The position numbers and the translations under genes are program-made. Shown here in pieces: positions 31,313 through 39,291 of a stretch of 39,340 nt of DNA (its first letter is position 1; the number at the start of each line of letters is the position of its first letter). The notes below the pieces were generated by a model. It saw only the letters and a list, made by a program, of their open reading frames with translations. It ran no database searches and had not been told where the DNA came from. The stretch is taken from NCBI GenBank assembly GCA_963575655.1, contig CAUYTY010000183.1, forward strand, positions 1 through 39,340, given 5' to 3'. This stretch comes from Gammaproteobacteria bacterium (lineage in GTDB: Bacteria > Pseudomonadota > Gammaproteobacteria > CAIRSR01).

Positions 31313-33400
31313 TCAGCCTTCGTCCACGGCCTTCATGCTTAACCGGATACGGCCCTGTTTATCTACCTCCAAGACCTTGACCTTTACGACGTCACCCTCG
31401 GCGAGATTATCGCTCACCTTTTGGACACGCTCGTTGGAGATCTGGGAGATGTGTACCAAGCCATCACGACCGGGCAGGATAGTCACAAAGGCGCCAAAGT
31501 CCATGAGTTTGGCGACGCGCCCTTCGTATACTCGACCCACCTCCACATCGGAGGTAATCTCTTCGATACGCCGTTTGGCCTCTTGGCCGGCAGCGAAATC
31601 AACCGAGGCGATCTTGATAACGCCATCGTCGGTAATATCGATACTCGCCCCTGTCTCTTCGGTAATAGCGCGGATGGTTACCCCACCCTTACCAATAACA
31701 TCGCGAATCTTTTCCGGATTGATACGAATGGTAATAATCCGAGGGGCATATTCCGACATTTCCTCGCGGGGCTTGGTGATGACGGAATTCATTCGGGAAA
31801 GGATATGTAGCCGTCCTTCTCTCGCTTGAGCGAGGGCCTGCTCCATAATCTCCCGCGTAATGCCGTCGATCTTGATATCCATCTGGAGGGCAGTGACCCC
31901 TTCTGAGGTGCCTGCCACCTTGAAATCCATGTCACCGAGGTGATCTTCGTCGCCTAGGATGTCGGAAACCACGGCGAAACGGTCCCCTTCCTTGATCAGA
32001 CCCATGGCAATGCCTGCCACGGCGGACTGGATGGGTACACCGGCATCCATCAAGGCCAGAGAGGAACCGCATACGCTGGCCATAGAGCTAGAGCCATTGG
32101 ATTCCGTAATCTCGGAGACCACGCGCACGGTATAGGGAAACTTGGTCATGTCCGGCATGACCGCTAACACCCCACGCTTGGCCAGGCGACCATGCCCAAT
32201 TTCGCGACGCTTGGGGCTGCCAACCATACCGGTCTCGCCTACCGCATAGGGGGGGAAGTTGTAGTGCAGAATGAAGGGCTCTTTCCGTTCTCCTTCAATG
32301 GCATCGATGATCTGGGCATCGCGGGCGGTACCCAGGGTTGCCACCACCAAAGCCTGCGTTTCGCCACGAGTAAACAGGGCTGAACCGTGAGTACGCGGTA
32401 ACACCCCCACCCGTGCGGTGATAGGACGTACCGAGCGGGTATCGCGTCCATCGATCCGTGGCTTTCCATCTAGGATCTGGCCACGAACCACCCGGCGTTC
32501 CAACTTCTCGATGGCATTGCGTACGACATCGGCCGCAAAACGCGGGGAATCACCCGCACTAAGCTGCGCGAGGATCTCCGCATTAACCTGCGCTACTTGG
32601 TCCTGACGGGCGAGTTTCTCAGGGATCTGGTAGGCAGCCCGCAAGGACCCTTCCCCTATCTCAGCTACCGCCGCAGAGACTTCCTCGTTGCTGGCCGGAG
32701 CGGTCCAAGACCAGCGTGTAGGATTGACCTCAGCGGTCAACTCCTTGATCGCTTGGATAGCCGTCTGCATCTGGGCGTGACCATACATCACCGCCCCAAG
32801 CATCACTGCCTCAGACAACTCATTGGCCTCAGATTCAACCATCAGAACCGCTGTTTCCGTACCCGCCACCACTAAGTCCAGCCGTGAGTCGGCAAGCTGC
32901 TTGGCAGTAGGGTTGAGGACATATTGCTCACCGATATAACCCACCCGGGCAGCCCCTAAAGGCCCATTGAAGGGTAACCCGGAGACGGCCAATGCCGCAG
33001 AGGCACCGATCATGGAGGGGATATCTGGGTCAATCTCGGGATCCAGTGACATCACCGTAGCGACGACCTGGACTTCGTTGGTAAAACTCTTGGGAAAGAG
33101 CGGGCGCAAGGGTCGATCAATGAGGCGAGAGGTCAGGGTTTCCTTCTCTGTGGGACGCCCCTCACGCTTAAAGAAACCACCTGGGATCTTGCCGGCGGCA
33201 TAGGTACGTTCTTGATAATTAACTGTGAGCGGGAAAAAATCCCTACCTTCCAATGCTTCCTTATTGCCCACTGCGGTTACCAACACCACCGTATCACCCA
33301 GGCTGACGAGTACAGCGCCACTCGCCTGGCGTGCGATCTCGCCGGTCTCCAGGGTGACCGTGCTCGCACCATATTGAAACGTTTTCTTAATTGGGGTCAC
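31313..33400 (-). CDS. pnp: Polyribonucleotide nucleotidyltransferase (PNPase)
   Basis: PNPase degrades RNA 3' to 5' with phosphate and is part of the degradosome. The 695-residue protein starts at GTG 33400 with GAAGGAAG upstream. It has two RNase PH domains: the first about 1-210 with [20 protein letters not shown] and [12 protein letters not shown], the second about 310-540 with [20 protein letters not shown] and [17 protein letters not shown] domain follows (about 552-610, [20 protein letters not shown]), then an S1 domain (about 620-690, [15 protein letters not shown] and [10 protein letters not shown]). Nothing is missing. It follows rpsO by 41 bp, the classic order, and probably controls its own messenger there. 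Confidence 0.97.
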   Translation of the reverse strand: MTPIKKTFQYGASTVTLETGEIARQASGAVLVSLGDTVVLVTAVGNKEALEGRDFFPLTVNYQERTYAAGKIPGGFFKREGRPTEKETLTSRLIDRPLRPLFPKSFTNEVQVVATVMSLDPEIDPDIPSMIGASAALAVSGLPFNGPLGAARVGYIGEQYVLNPTAKQLADSRLDLVVAGTETAVLMVESEANELSEAVMLGAVMYGHAQMQTAIQAIKELTAEVNPTRWSWTAPASNEEVSAAVAEIGEGSLRAAYQIPEKLARQDQVAQVNAEILAQLSAGDSPRFAADVVRNAIEKLERRVVRGQILDGKPRIDGRDTRSVRPITARVGVLPRTHGSALFTRGETQALVVATLGTARDAQIIDAIEGERKEPFILHYNFPPYAVGETGMVGSPKRREIGHGRLAKRGVLAVMPDMTKFPYTVRVVSEITESNGSSSMASVCGSSLALMDAGVPIQSAVAGIAMGLIKEGDRFAVVSDILGDEDHLGDMDFKVAGTSEGVTALQMDIKIDGITREIMEQALAQAREGRLHILSRMNSVITKPREEMSEYAPRIITIRINPEKIRDVIGKGGVTIRAITEETGASIDITDDGVIKIASVDFAAGQEAKRRIEEITSDVEVGRVYEGRVAKLMDFGAFVTILPGRDGLVHISQISNERVQKVSDNLAEGDVVKVKVLEVDKQGRIRLSMKAVDEG

Positions 33401-33441
33401 GACGAACTTCCTTCAAAGGGGTGAGGATCGACGGGACACCA

Positions 33442-33711
33442 TTACTTGCGCAAGCCCAGACGGGAGATAAGGGTATGGTAACGGTCGTCGCTCGAACGCC
33501 GTAGATAATCCAACAGTTTGCGGCGTTGGCTCACCAGACGCAGCAATCCACGGCGGGAGTGGTGGTCATGGACGTGGGTCTTGAAATGGCCAGTCAAGTG
33601 CTCGATACGAGCCGACAGCAACGCCACCTGGACCTCTGGTGAACCGGTGTCAGTGTCGGAACGGCGATGCTCCTGGAGGATCTGGCTCTTCTGTTCAGCG
33701 GAAAAAGACAT
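33442..33711 (-). CDS. rpsO: 30S ribosomal protein S15
   Basis: S15 binds the central domain of 16S rRNA early in small-subunit assembly. From the ATG at 33711 the product is 89 residues, the same length as in E. coli, and carries [40 protein letters not shown] and the C-terminal RLGLRK. The ORF opens further upstream at 33741, but GGAG about 10 bases before 33711 and the family length decide the start. It leads the rpsO-pnp pair. Between 33712 and 34168 lies its promoter region; I see no other gene in this spacer. Confidence 0.97.
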   Translation of the reverse strand: MSFSAEQKSQILQEHRRSDTDTGSPEVQVALLSARIEHLTGHFKTHVHDHHSRRGLLRLVSQRRKLLDYLRRSSDDRYHTLISRLGLRK

Positions 33712-34168
33712 GTGGACAAAACTCCAAAGGGGGATGCTCAATGATTACCAGAAAACCACATACCCACAGATAATCAACAGGTTACAACATTTTATGCGGG
33801 GTTCTGGCAATTTGTACGATTAGACGATCTTCTGTGGCTCCCCCCCATTTTACGGGCGGACCATGGATTTGAACAAGCCGCCCATAGTGGGTGCAGGGCA
33901 AAAGCGTTAGAGTTTCAATGGGTTCTGGCGATTTCTATGGTCCTTTGCCTTTGAGTAGTGGGCGGGTTCCCTGTCTGGGGTTGTTGACATGGTTACGATG
34001 CAGAGAAATACATGCCAACATCGCTCACTGGGTGGCATTGCTTGCCGCAAGGCTTCGCACAAATTCCCCTTACGTACAAACTTCTACAATGCTGGAATTT
34101 GGAAACTAGAGGATCGTCAAATCTTCCTGCCTCCGGTCAAAGAGAGGGCACCGGGGGTAAGGTTTGGA

Positions 34169-34269
34169 GTTTCCGATAATAGACATTATCCGAAACCTAA
34201 AACCTCACCCCCCGGCCCCCTCTCCTGGCCAGGAGAGGGGGCCGGGGGGTGAGGTTTTTGATAATGTCT
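34169..34269. repeat. Nested palindrome with a perfect 56-bp core
   Basis: The core 34201-34256 is a perfect 28-bp dyad with no loop; the left half begins AACCTCACCCCCCGGCCCCC and its exact complement follows the TGGCCA centre. It is extended outward by AGACATTATC (34181-34190) and GATAATGTCT (34260-34269), with an 8-base insertion on the left. A further small dyad sits at 34169-34196. It lies between rpsO and the hybrid kinase gene, so it could separate the two transcripts. Confidence 0.85.
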
Positions 34270-34289
34270 AATGCCTAAAGTCTATTCCA

Positions 34290-35873
34290 TCAATGTCCCA
34301 GCAGTGCTTGAAGGTCTTTAAGGTCCACCGGCTTGAGCAGATGATGGTCGAAACCGGCACGTTGGGCGCGTTCTGAGTCGTGGTCCTGGCCATAACCGGT
34401 TACTGCCACCAGGCGTAGATTTCCCTGCCGATGCTCGGCACGTAAACGTTGTGCTACCTCATAACCGTCCATATCGGGCATGGCGATATCGAGAAATACG
34501 ATGTGAGGCATGAACTCTCGTACCGCATCCAAAGCCATGTGCCCATCTAAAACCACCCGTACATCGTGACCCAGCACTTCCAGTAATGCACCAAAGGAAA
34601 TGGCCACGTCTTCGTTGTCATCCACCACCAGAATACGGCTTGTTGGGGTACTCGCGTTGAGATGATTTAACGGAAATGCGGTGGACTCTTTTACTGGCGG
34701 CGTGGCCATGGGGAGACGCATCGTGCGTTCATTGCCCTGCCCTGGCCCTAAATTGACTGCCCGAGTCGTTCCACCATGGAGTTCCACCACACGTCGGACT
34801 ACAGCCAATCCGATACCCGGTTCCTTTTCCGGTTGCTCCGGATCTCCTGGGATCTCCCCGTAGAGATCGAAGATGCGTGGCAGAAGGTCGGGTGGAATCT
34901 CACGGCCATTGTCTCGTATTGCTATGACAATCTCCGTTTTTTCCTGGCGTACCACGAGTTGAATCCGTCCACCGGGGCCAGTGTAATAAGCCGCGTTGTG
35001 GATGAGATGTTCTAGGGCTTGAGAAAGACGTTGGATATCGGCATCCACCCAGAGTCCTTGGTCTTCCGGTTGGATTATTTCCAAGGTTTGGTGTTGGTCA
35101 TCCAACAGTGGTTGTGCCCATTCCATCGCCTGATTGATTACCTCTGTCAGCGGTAATCGATCCTTATTTAACTCGAATTGGCCGCTTTCCAGTCGTGCCA
35201 AGTCCTGTAATTCGTCGACCAAACGAGCAAATTGGCCGATCTGGCGGTCAATTACCGTTATGCACCAGCGTACCTCGGACTCTCCGGGTAGCTTGTGGTG
35301 CAAGAAGCGGGCGGCGTTGCGTACTGGCGAGAGATGATTACGGAGTTGGTGACCGATTGTGGCGAGGAATTCGTCTTTGCGCCGTTGGGCCTCGCTGTTT
35401 TGAGCAGCTTGGTGGCGCAGGGCAGCCTTCATTTCGACGTTGCGACGATTGGCCTCGGCTACGAGCCGCTGTGCCTGTTCTAATTCGGCGTTGCCCACTC
35501 TATCCCTTCCCTCAGAAGGGCGCCGGTTTTGGACAAGACGTAAGGACAGGGCTACGTAGTGTGGTGGGGAACCGTCATTAGATAGTGACCAGCAACGGAG
35601 ATCGGCGGGAATGCCGCCCGGAAGTGTGCAGGGGACCTCATCGTAAACGTCATCCCCCGCAAAACAACGCTCTAACGGAGACAGTATCTGTTTCAGAAGG
35701 GTGGGAGATTGGATATCGCGTAATGAGCGTCCCACGATGCTTGTGCTTCCCCCCAAAAGGCTAATGAAGGCGGCATTAGCGGTGTTGCAAATCAACCCGC
35801 GACCTACGATGCAAAGGGGATCGGGGAATTGCTCGAAAAATCGGGTATGGAGAGCGAGGCGACGGTCGGACAA
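34290..35873 (-). CDS. Hybrid histidine kinase with C-terminal receiver domain
   Basis: A 527-residue cytoplasmic kinase; there is no membrane segment. PAS-like N terminus about 8-115 (FFEQFPDPLCIVGRGLICNT), then a coiled coil (about 125-165). The HisKA box is FLATIGHQLRNHLSPVRN with phospho-acceptor H175. The ATPase domain shows LIHNAAYYTGPGG (N box), IRDNGREIPPDLLPRIFDLY and GIGLAVVRRVVELHGG. The receiver (about 405-525) has VVDDNED, FLDIAMPDMDGYE and the Lys in LLKPVD. The start is a TTG at 35873 without a ribosome binding site and the true start may lie further in. No output domain or partner gene is adjacent. A tRNA fragment marks the edge of accessory DNA 255 bp upstream. Confidence 0.92.
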   Translation of the reverse strand: MSDRRLALHTRFFEQFPDPLCIVGRGLICNTANAAFISLLGGSTSIVGRSLRDIQSPTLLKQILSPLERCFAGDDVYDEVPCTLPGGIPADLRCWSLSNDGSPPHYVALSLRLVQNRRPSEGRDRVGNAELEQAQRLVAEANRRNVEMKAALRHQAAQNSEAQRRKDEFLATIGHQLRNHLSPVRNAARFLHHKLPGESEVRWCITVIDRQIGQFARLVDELQDLARLESGQFELNKDRLPLTEVINQAMEWAQPLLDDQHQTLEIIQPEDQGLWVDADIQRLSQALEHLIHNAAYYTGPGGRIQLVVRQEKTEIVIAIRDNGREIPPDLLPRIFDLYGEIPGDPEQPEKEPGIGLAVVRRVVELHGGTTRAVNLGPGQGNERTMRLPMATPPVKESTAFPLNHLNASTPTSRILVVDDNEDVAISFGALLEVLGHDVRVVLDGHMALDAVREFMPHIVFLDIAMPDMDGYEVAQRLRAEHRQGNLRLVAVTGYGQDHDSERAQRAGFDHHLLKPVDLKDLQALLGH

Positions 35874-36127
35874 GGGTAAGTACCAGAATAGGGCTGCTTA
35901 GAAGGTCGGGGAGCAGGAGGTAACCGATAAGATGACAATTCGCCAACGTTGCCGGTCACGATGAGTGGAGTCCCTGCTGCTACATCAACCCCGTAGGTCG
36001 TCAGGTGATCGCAGCAGTGGAGTGGCAACTAGAGAGAGTGCGATGGTTCCGCGTGCGGTCATCACTCAAGCCGCCACACAAGGGCAAAACAAAGGGAAGG
36101 CAACGCTGCATAAGGCAATGATTTACT

Positions 36128-36172
36128 TGGTCGAGGTGAGAGGATTTGAACCTCCAACTCCTGTCTCCCGAA
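36128..36172 (-). other. 3' fragment of a tRNA-Pro(CGG) gene, probable attachment site
   Basis: Read on the minus strand, 36172-36128 gives the anticodon loop TTCGGGA (anticodon CGG), stem half GACAG, variable loop, T arm GGAGGTTCAAATCCTC, acceptor strand CACCTCG, discriminator A and encoded CCA. The 5' half is absent: the bases before the loop cannot pair with GACAG, and no CGAGGTG acceptor partner lies nearby. Such a fragment is what a tyrosine integrase leaves at one end of an element inserted at a tRNA 3' end. Core genes lie on its 3' side and accessory DNA on the other, as expected. Confidence 0.75.
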
Positions 36173-36362
36173 TGGGTTTCTGACCATATTACCCGCTTAA
36201 ACTTCATATTACTAGCTGCTGCTTTTTTCCTTGTAAAACAGGGAACAGCACCTTGTCTTACCTTACCAGGGGCTACCCTGATTTACCTTTGGTTGCTTGC
36301 ATGATTTACCCCGATCCGGGGGGCGTTCTTTTCAACCCCCTGTTAATAGCTGGCAACCCTCC
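36173..36362. other. Spacer beside the tRNA fragment, no gene
   Basis: No open frame of interest. The motif TGATTTACC occurs twice (36279-36287 and 36302-36310), with related CTTACCTTACC at 36257-36267. Short direct repeats of this type beside an attachment core can be arm sites of an integrase, but this is only a suggestion. Confidence 0.3.
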
Positions 36363-36420
36363 GCATTGCGAAACACAAAATCGGGATTTCCGATTAAGTG
36401 CTGGGTAGCAACTTGGGCTA
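36363..36420. repeat. Motif X plus small-element end, reverse orientation (copy F)
   Basis: On the minus strand this reads CCAAGTTGCTACCCAGCACT, then CGGAAATCCCGATTTTGTGT of motif X. It is the same order as at 39236-39283 (end block, then motif X) and differs by a few bases. No second terminal repeat is seen. The bases 36421-36583 hold nothing else. Confidence 0.65.
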
Positions 36421-36583
36421 ACTACTCATTTTCAGAACTTTGATCTTGCAAATCCGGTTTCTGATGCGTTGCCCCAGCCTGATATAAAATCGTACCGTTG
36501 GTGCTATCTGAAGTAGTTACAATTTCTCTTCTACTCTCTGATTTCCTAATCGTCCCCACAATCCCTCTCTTCCCATTTTTCAT

Positions 36584-37006
36584 TCATTCCCCATTCCCCG
36601 GCAACGCCCCAAAAACCTCCGCCGGATAACGGACAAGACTCCCGGTTTCCGGATCCACCGCCTGCCAGCCCAACCAGCGCCACGCCTCCCCGCCGGTTGT
36701 GATCACCCGGTTTTCGCTCAATTCCAGACAGGCCCAAGCGCTGTTAGGGAACGTCCGCCACTGCCGCAATTCCTTGCCACTGGTCACTTCCCACAAGCGC
36801 AGGCTGCTGTCCCCTGAAGATGACAGCAGGGTGCGTCCATCGGGGCTGAAGGCGCAGCCGTAAACCGGACCACCGTGACCGTTCAACGCTGCCAAGCGGA
36901 ATGGAACAGAGGGAAGGGAAAGGTGGCTTTCCGGCAGACACCGGGCATAACGCACATCGGTGCTATCCGACGCCAACCCTTCCGCACGTTCTAGCCCGCA
37001 ATGCAA
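36584..37006 (-). pseudogene. C-terminal relic of a WD40-repeat protein
   Basis: The frame encodes one complete WD40 unit, LNGHGGPVYGCAFSPDGRTL to SLRLWEVTSGKELRQW. It is followed by the conserved tail GGEAWRWLGWQAVDPETGSL and AEVFGALPGNGE, which reads as a proper C terminus. Upstream, ERAEGLASDSTDVRYARCLP is a linker-like segment, and the frame then meets a stop near 37020. No N-terminal effector or further blades are found. WD40 proteins of this type are usually several hundred residues long, with nuclease, caspase or NTPase modules in front, so this is a fragment left in accessory DNA. Confidence 0.7.
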
Positions 37007-37211
37007 CGCGAGTGATGCGGTTCATTCTTCACCACACCCTACGCGGCCTTTTCGTCCTCCCTCTCTCTCCTTGGGAAAATTGGGGAGGGGAAACGTGCCA
37101 GAAGGTAATTTTCTCACATTGGCAAATTTGTTTCTATGCAATATGGTATTTGCTTCGTGGGAGATTTTGCGAATAGATGCTTGTTCAACCCTGGAATAGA
37201 GAGGTATGTTG

Positions 37212-38066
37212 ATGAAAATGTTACGGTTATTATTTACCACACGTTGTGTCTGCTTGCTGGTGAGTTTGCTTCCTGTCGTTACCGAGGCGGTGCCAGCCTC
37301 CGTCGCTCAGGGGTCTCAAGTCCTTGCCGTTAAACGTAATCAAACTATTGGAGTGGTCACCATTACTCCAACTACTTTGACGATCGGTCTTATTGCTAAA
37401 GCCGAGGCTACGGCAACTTCCGAACTGCCGGTGAGTTTTAGCTCCAGTACGCCCGCTATTTGTGCCACTAGCGGGATGAATGGCAGTTTTGTTTCGGCCA
37501 TTGCTACCGGTACTTGTACGGTGGTTGCCAATCAAGCGGGTAATGCAAATTACAACGCGGCTCCACAGAAAACCAATAATGTCACCATTGGTAAAGTGGA
37601 TCAGGCAATCGGCACGATTACTTTCGAGCCAATTACCTTGAACGTTGCTGGGACCAGCATCGTGGTTGCTAATTCCACTGCTAATCTGCCGGTGAGTTTC
37701 AGTTCCACTACCCCAGCTATCTGCACAATCGGTGGACCCGATGGTGATACGGTAACGGGCGTTTCGGTGGGTAATTGTATCGTGGCCGCTACTCAGCCAG
37801 GTAACAACACCTACAGCGCTGCACCTCGGAAAACCAAAACCATCAGTATTACCAAACTTCCTCAGACGGTTGGTACGATTAGTTTTAGTCCGACAACTTT
37901 GGCGGTGGGGCGGCCGAATATCGTGAGCGCTACGGCGACCTCGGGATTGCCGGTAACTTTCACCTCGGGTACGCCAAATATCTGTGCGGTGAATGGTGGG
38001 ACGGTCACCAATATCTCGGTGGGCGCTTGCATGATTATTGCCATTCAAAGTGGCAATACTCAATAG
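37212..38066 (+). CDS. Secreted tandem Ig-like repeat protein, truncated at its 3' end
   Basis: A 284-residue protein with a signal peptide (about 1-26, LRLLFTTRCVCLLVSLLPVV core) and three tandem repeats of about 85 residues (starting near protein positions 43, 130 and 215). Each has the pattern QTxG-xIxFxPxTLxVG, LPVSFSSxTPAIC, VGxCxVxAxQPGNxxYxAAP. The third stops after AIQSGNTQ, before the YxAAP part, exactly where IS-derived sequence begins, so the reading frame has lost its C terminus. Whether more repeats or a surface anchor followed cannot be told. ATG 37212 has GAGAGG at the right distance. Such repeats form adhesin-like stalks; that role is inference. Confidence 0.75.
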   Translation: MKMLRLLFTTRCVCLLVSLLPVVTEAVPASVAQGSQVLAVKRNQTIGVVTITPTTLTIGLIAKAEATATSELPVSFSSSTPAICATSGMNGSFVSAIATGTCTVVANQAGNANYNAAPQKTNNVTIGKVDQAIGTITFEPITLNVAGTSIVVANSTANLPVSFSSTTPAICTIGGPDGDTVTGVSVGNCIVAATQPGNNTYSAAPRKTKTISITKLPQTVGTISFSPTTLAVGRPNIVSATATSGLPVTFTSGTPNICAVNGGTVTNISVGACMIIAIQSGNTQ

Positions 38067-38470
38067 ATATGCCCCTAAATATCAAAAGGTAACCTATTGA
38101 ACAATATAATGATTCCTTAGGTTGCAAAGGCCTGCGACCAATAAAATGACCTGATCGCCTATGTTCCTTATTCGGTTTCGGAATTTAATGGTTAAAATTT
38201 GGAAGTTTTTCATATCCCCAATCAAATGTTCTACAGCGACACGAACTCGGCTAACTACTCGATTTTCCTTTTTTTGTTTAGGGGTCAGAGTGGGATCTGG
38301 ATTATTTTTCGACTTTCTTGGCTTCTTGTGTGGAATATGGATATCCTTGAAAGTGGGGTACAAATCTTTAATTCCCTGATACCCCAAATCAACCCAAACC
38401 TCAATAGAAGAGAGTCCCGGTTGTTTTGAGTCTAACTCTTCTTTCAATAAAAGACTTGCCCCTAAATAAT
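38067..38470 (-). mobile_element. Fragment of an IS5-like (DDE_Tnp_4 type) insertion sequence
   Basis: Minus-strand frame to 38094 encodes the C-terminal part of a transposase: VWVDLGYQGI (catalytic Asp region) and VRVAVEHLIGDMKNFQILTI with the last Glu, then IRNIGDQVILLVAGLCNLRN. The N-terminal part with the first Asp is missing; the frame stops near 38485. TGCCCCTAAATA is found at both borders (38070-38081 and 38457-38468) as a direct repeat, which suggests deletion or insertion at that motif. Inverted terminal repeats are not seen. The element interrupts the Ig-like gene. Confidence 0.7.
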
Positions 38471-38687
38471 TTTTCTTATATGTTTAAATCTGTTACTCAA
38501 GACAATACGTTCGCCAAATTTGATGACCACAGGAAGTTAGAGGGTATACTTAGCGGCCACTAATCCAGCTGCTCGCAGGGGAGGGCACTGGTCTATTTTG
38601 ATTCTTGCTATAATCGATTGAAAATTATACACTATTCTATCTTAAGCTAAAATCATCCCATTTCCTGATAATTTGAAGAAGCTCTTA
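38471..38687. other. Spacer between the two broken insertion sequences
   Basis: No open frame of interest, no inverted repeat that would mark an IS end, and no promoter I would defend. A/T-rich compared with the rest of the window. Confidence 0.4.
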
Positions 38688-38969
38688 ATGTTGACCACAA
38701 TCCGCTGCCTTCATTGCAATTCTGAAGACTGCCGTATCTCCAAAACTTATAATACATCCAGCAACGGCAGCAGAAATCTTTATGAATGCAATAGCTGTCG
38801 GAATGTTTTTTCAGAAACAAAAGGAACATTTATGGAGAATATAAAAAAACCCATAAGCCTGATTGCAAAGGTACTCCAGGCGCGAAGTGAGGGAATTGGC
38901 CTTAACGCTGCCTGCCGACTTTTTGAAATAGCAAAAAATACGTTATTAGAAATTGAAAATAAGAAATAA
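38688..38969 (+). mobile_element. N-terminal fragment of an IS1-like transposase
   Basis: The frame (93 codons from ATG 38688) holds a zinc-ribbon CLHCNSEDCRISKT with a second pair YECNSCRNVFSE, then a helix-turn-helix segment LQARSEGIGLNAACRLFEIA. It matches the InsA-like start of IS1 family transposases, which should continue into a DDE domain. Here it stops after LEIENKK. Just downstream, in another frame, NKGRQNRKRGRKRSK looks like a basic transposase tail, so the DDE core may have been deleted. No ends are visible. Confidence 0.65.
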
Positions 38970-39016
38970 GAATAAGGGAAGACAAAATCGTAAGCGAGGC
39001 CGGAAACGTTCTAAAT

Positions 39017-39164
39017 AATCCAAGTTGCCACCTATTCAAAATTCGGGATCGCATCCAATCGTCCCCCCTCAATCCCCCCGTAAACGGGGGGAGGTCTGCG
39101 GTCTACTCCCTCCCCGTTTACGGGGAGGGCTGGGGAGGGGGCAAGTAGGTGGCAACTTGGGTTA
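39017..39164. repeat. Small TIR-bounded element, copy E (G/C-rich core)
   Basis: Left arm AATCCAAGTTGCCACCTATT (39017-39036) and right arm, complement TAACCCAAGTTGCCACCTAC (39164-39145), pair at 17 or more of 20 positions. The interior holds a large G/C-rich dyad around CCCCCCGTAAACGGGGGG and CCCTCCCCGTTTACGGGGAG. At 148 bp it is the longest copy and the best candidate for a complete element. A second block with motif X follows directly. Confidence 0.8.
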
Positions 39165-39165
39165 A

Positions 39166-39283
39166 GTAGCAACTCTAGCAATTCCCCGGGTTACAAAATA
39201 CAAAATCAGGGTTTTCGGTCAAGCATTAGTTAATTCAAGTTGCTACCTAGTGTCTGGCCGAAAACCTCGGTTTTATACACGTT
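39166..39283. repeat. Two opposed motif X copies around TIR-like ends
   Basis: GTAGCAACTCTAGCAATTCC and motif X on the minus strand (39183-39222) are followed by CAAGTTGCTACCTAGTGTCT and motif X on the plus strand (39248-39283). The two X copies therefore point away from each other with the TIR-like blocks at 39166-39174 and 39236-39250. The first half equals the block at 29693-29760. Confidence 0.7.
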
Positions 39284-39291
39284 CATACATC

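Noticed and set aside
36001-36207. Open frames across the tRNA fragment (including a plus-strand peptide with VRGFEPPTP)
   Set aside because: This peptide is the well-known translation of a tRNA 3' end read antisense, not a protein.
36128-36260. Complete tRNA-Pro, or a tRNA interrupted by a group I intron in the anticodon loop
   Set aside because: No 5' acceptor strand CGAGGTG and no D arm are found in the next 150 bases, and no intron core elements are visible; a fragment is the simplest reading.
37230-38063. 277-codon minus-strand frame
   Set aside because: Antisense shadow of the Ig-like repeat gene; its apparent repeats mirror those of the real frame.
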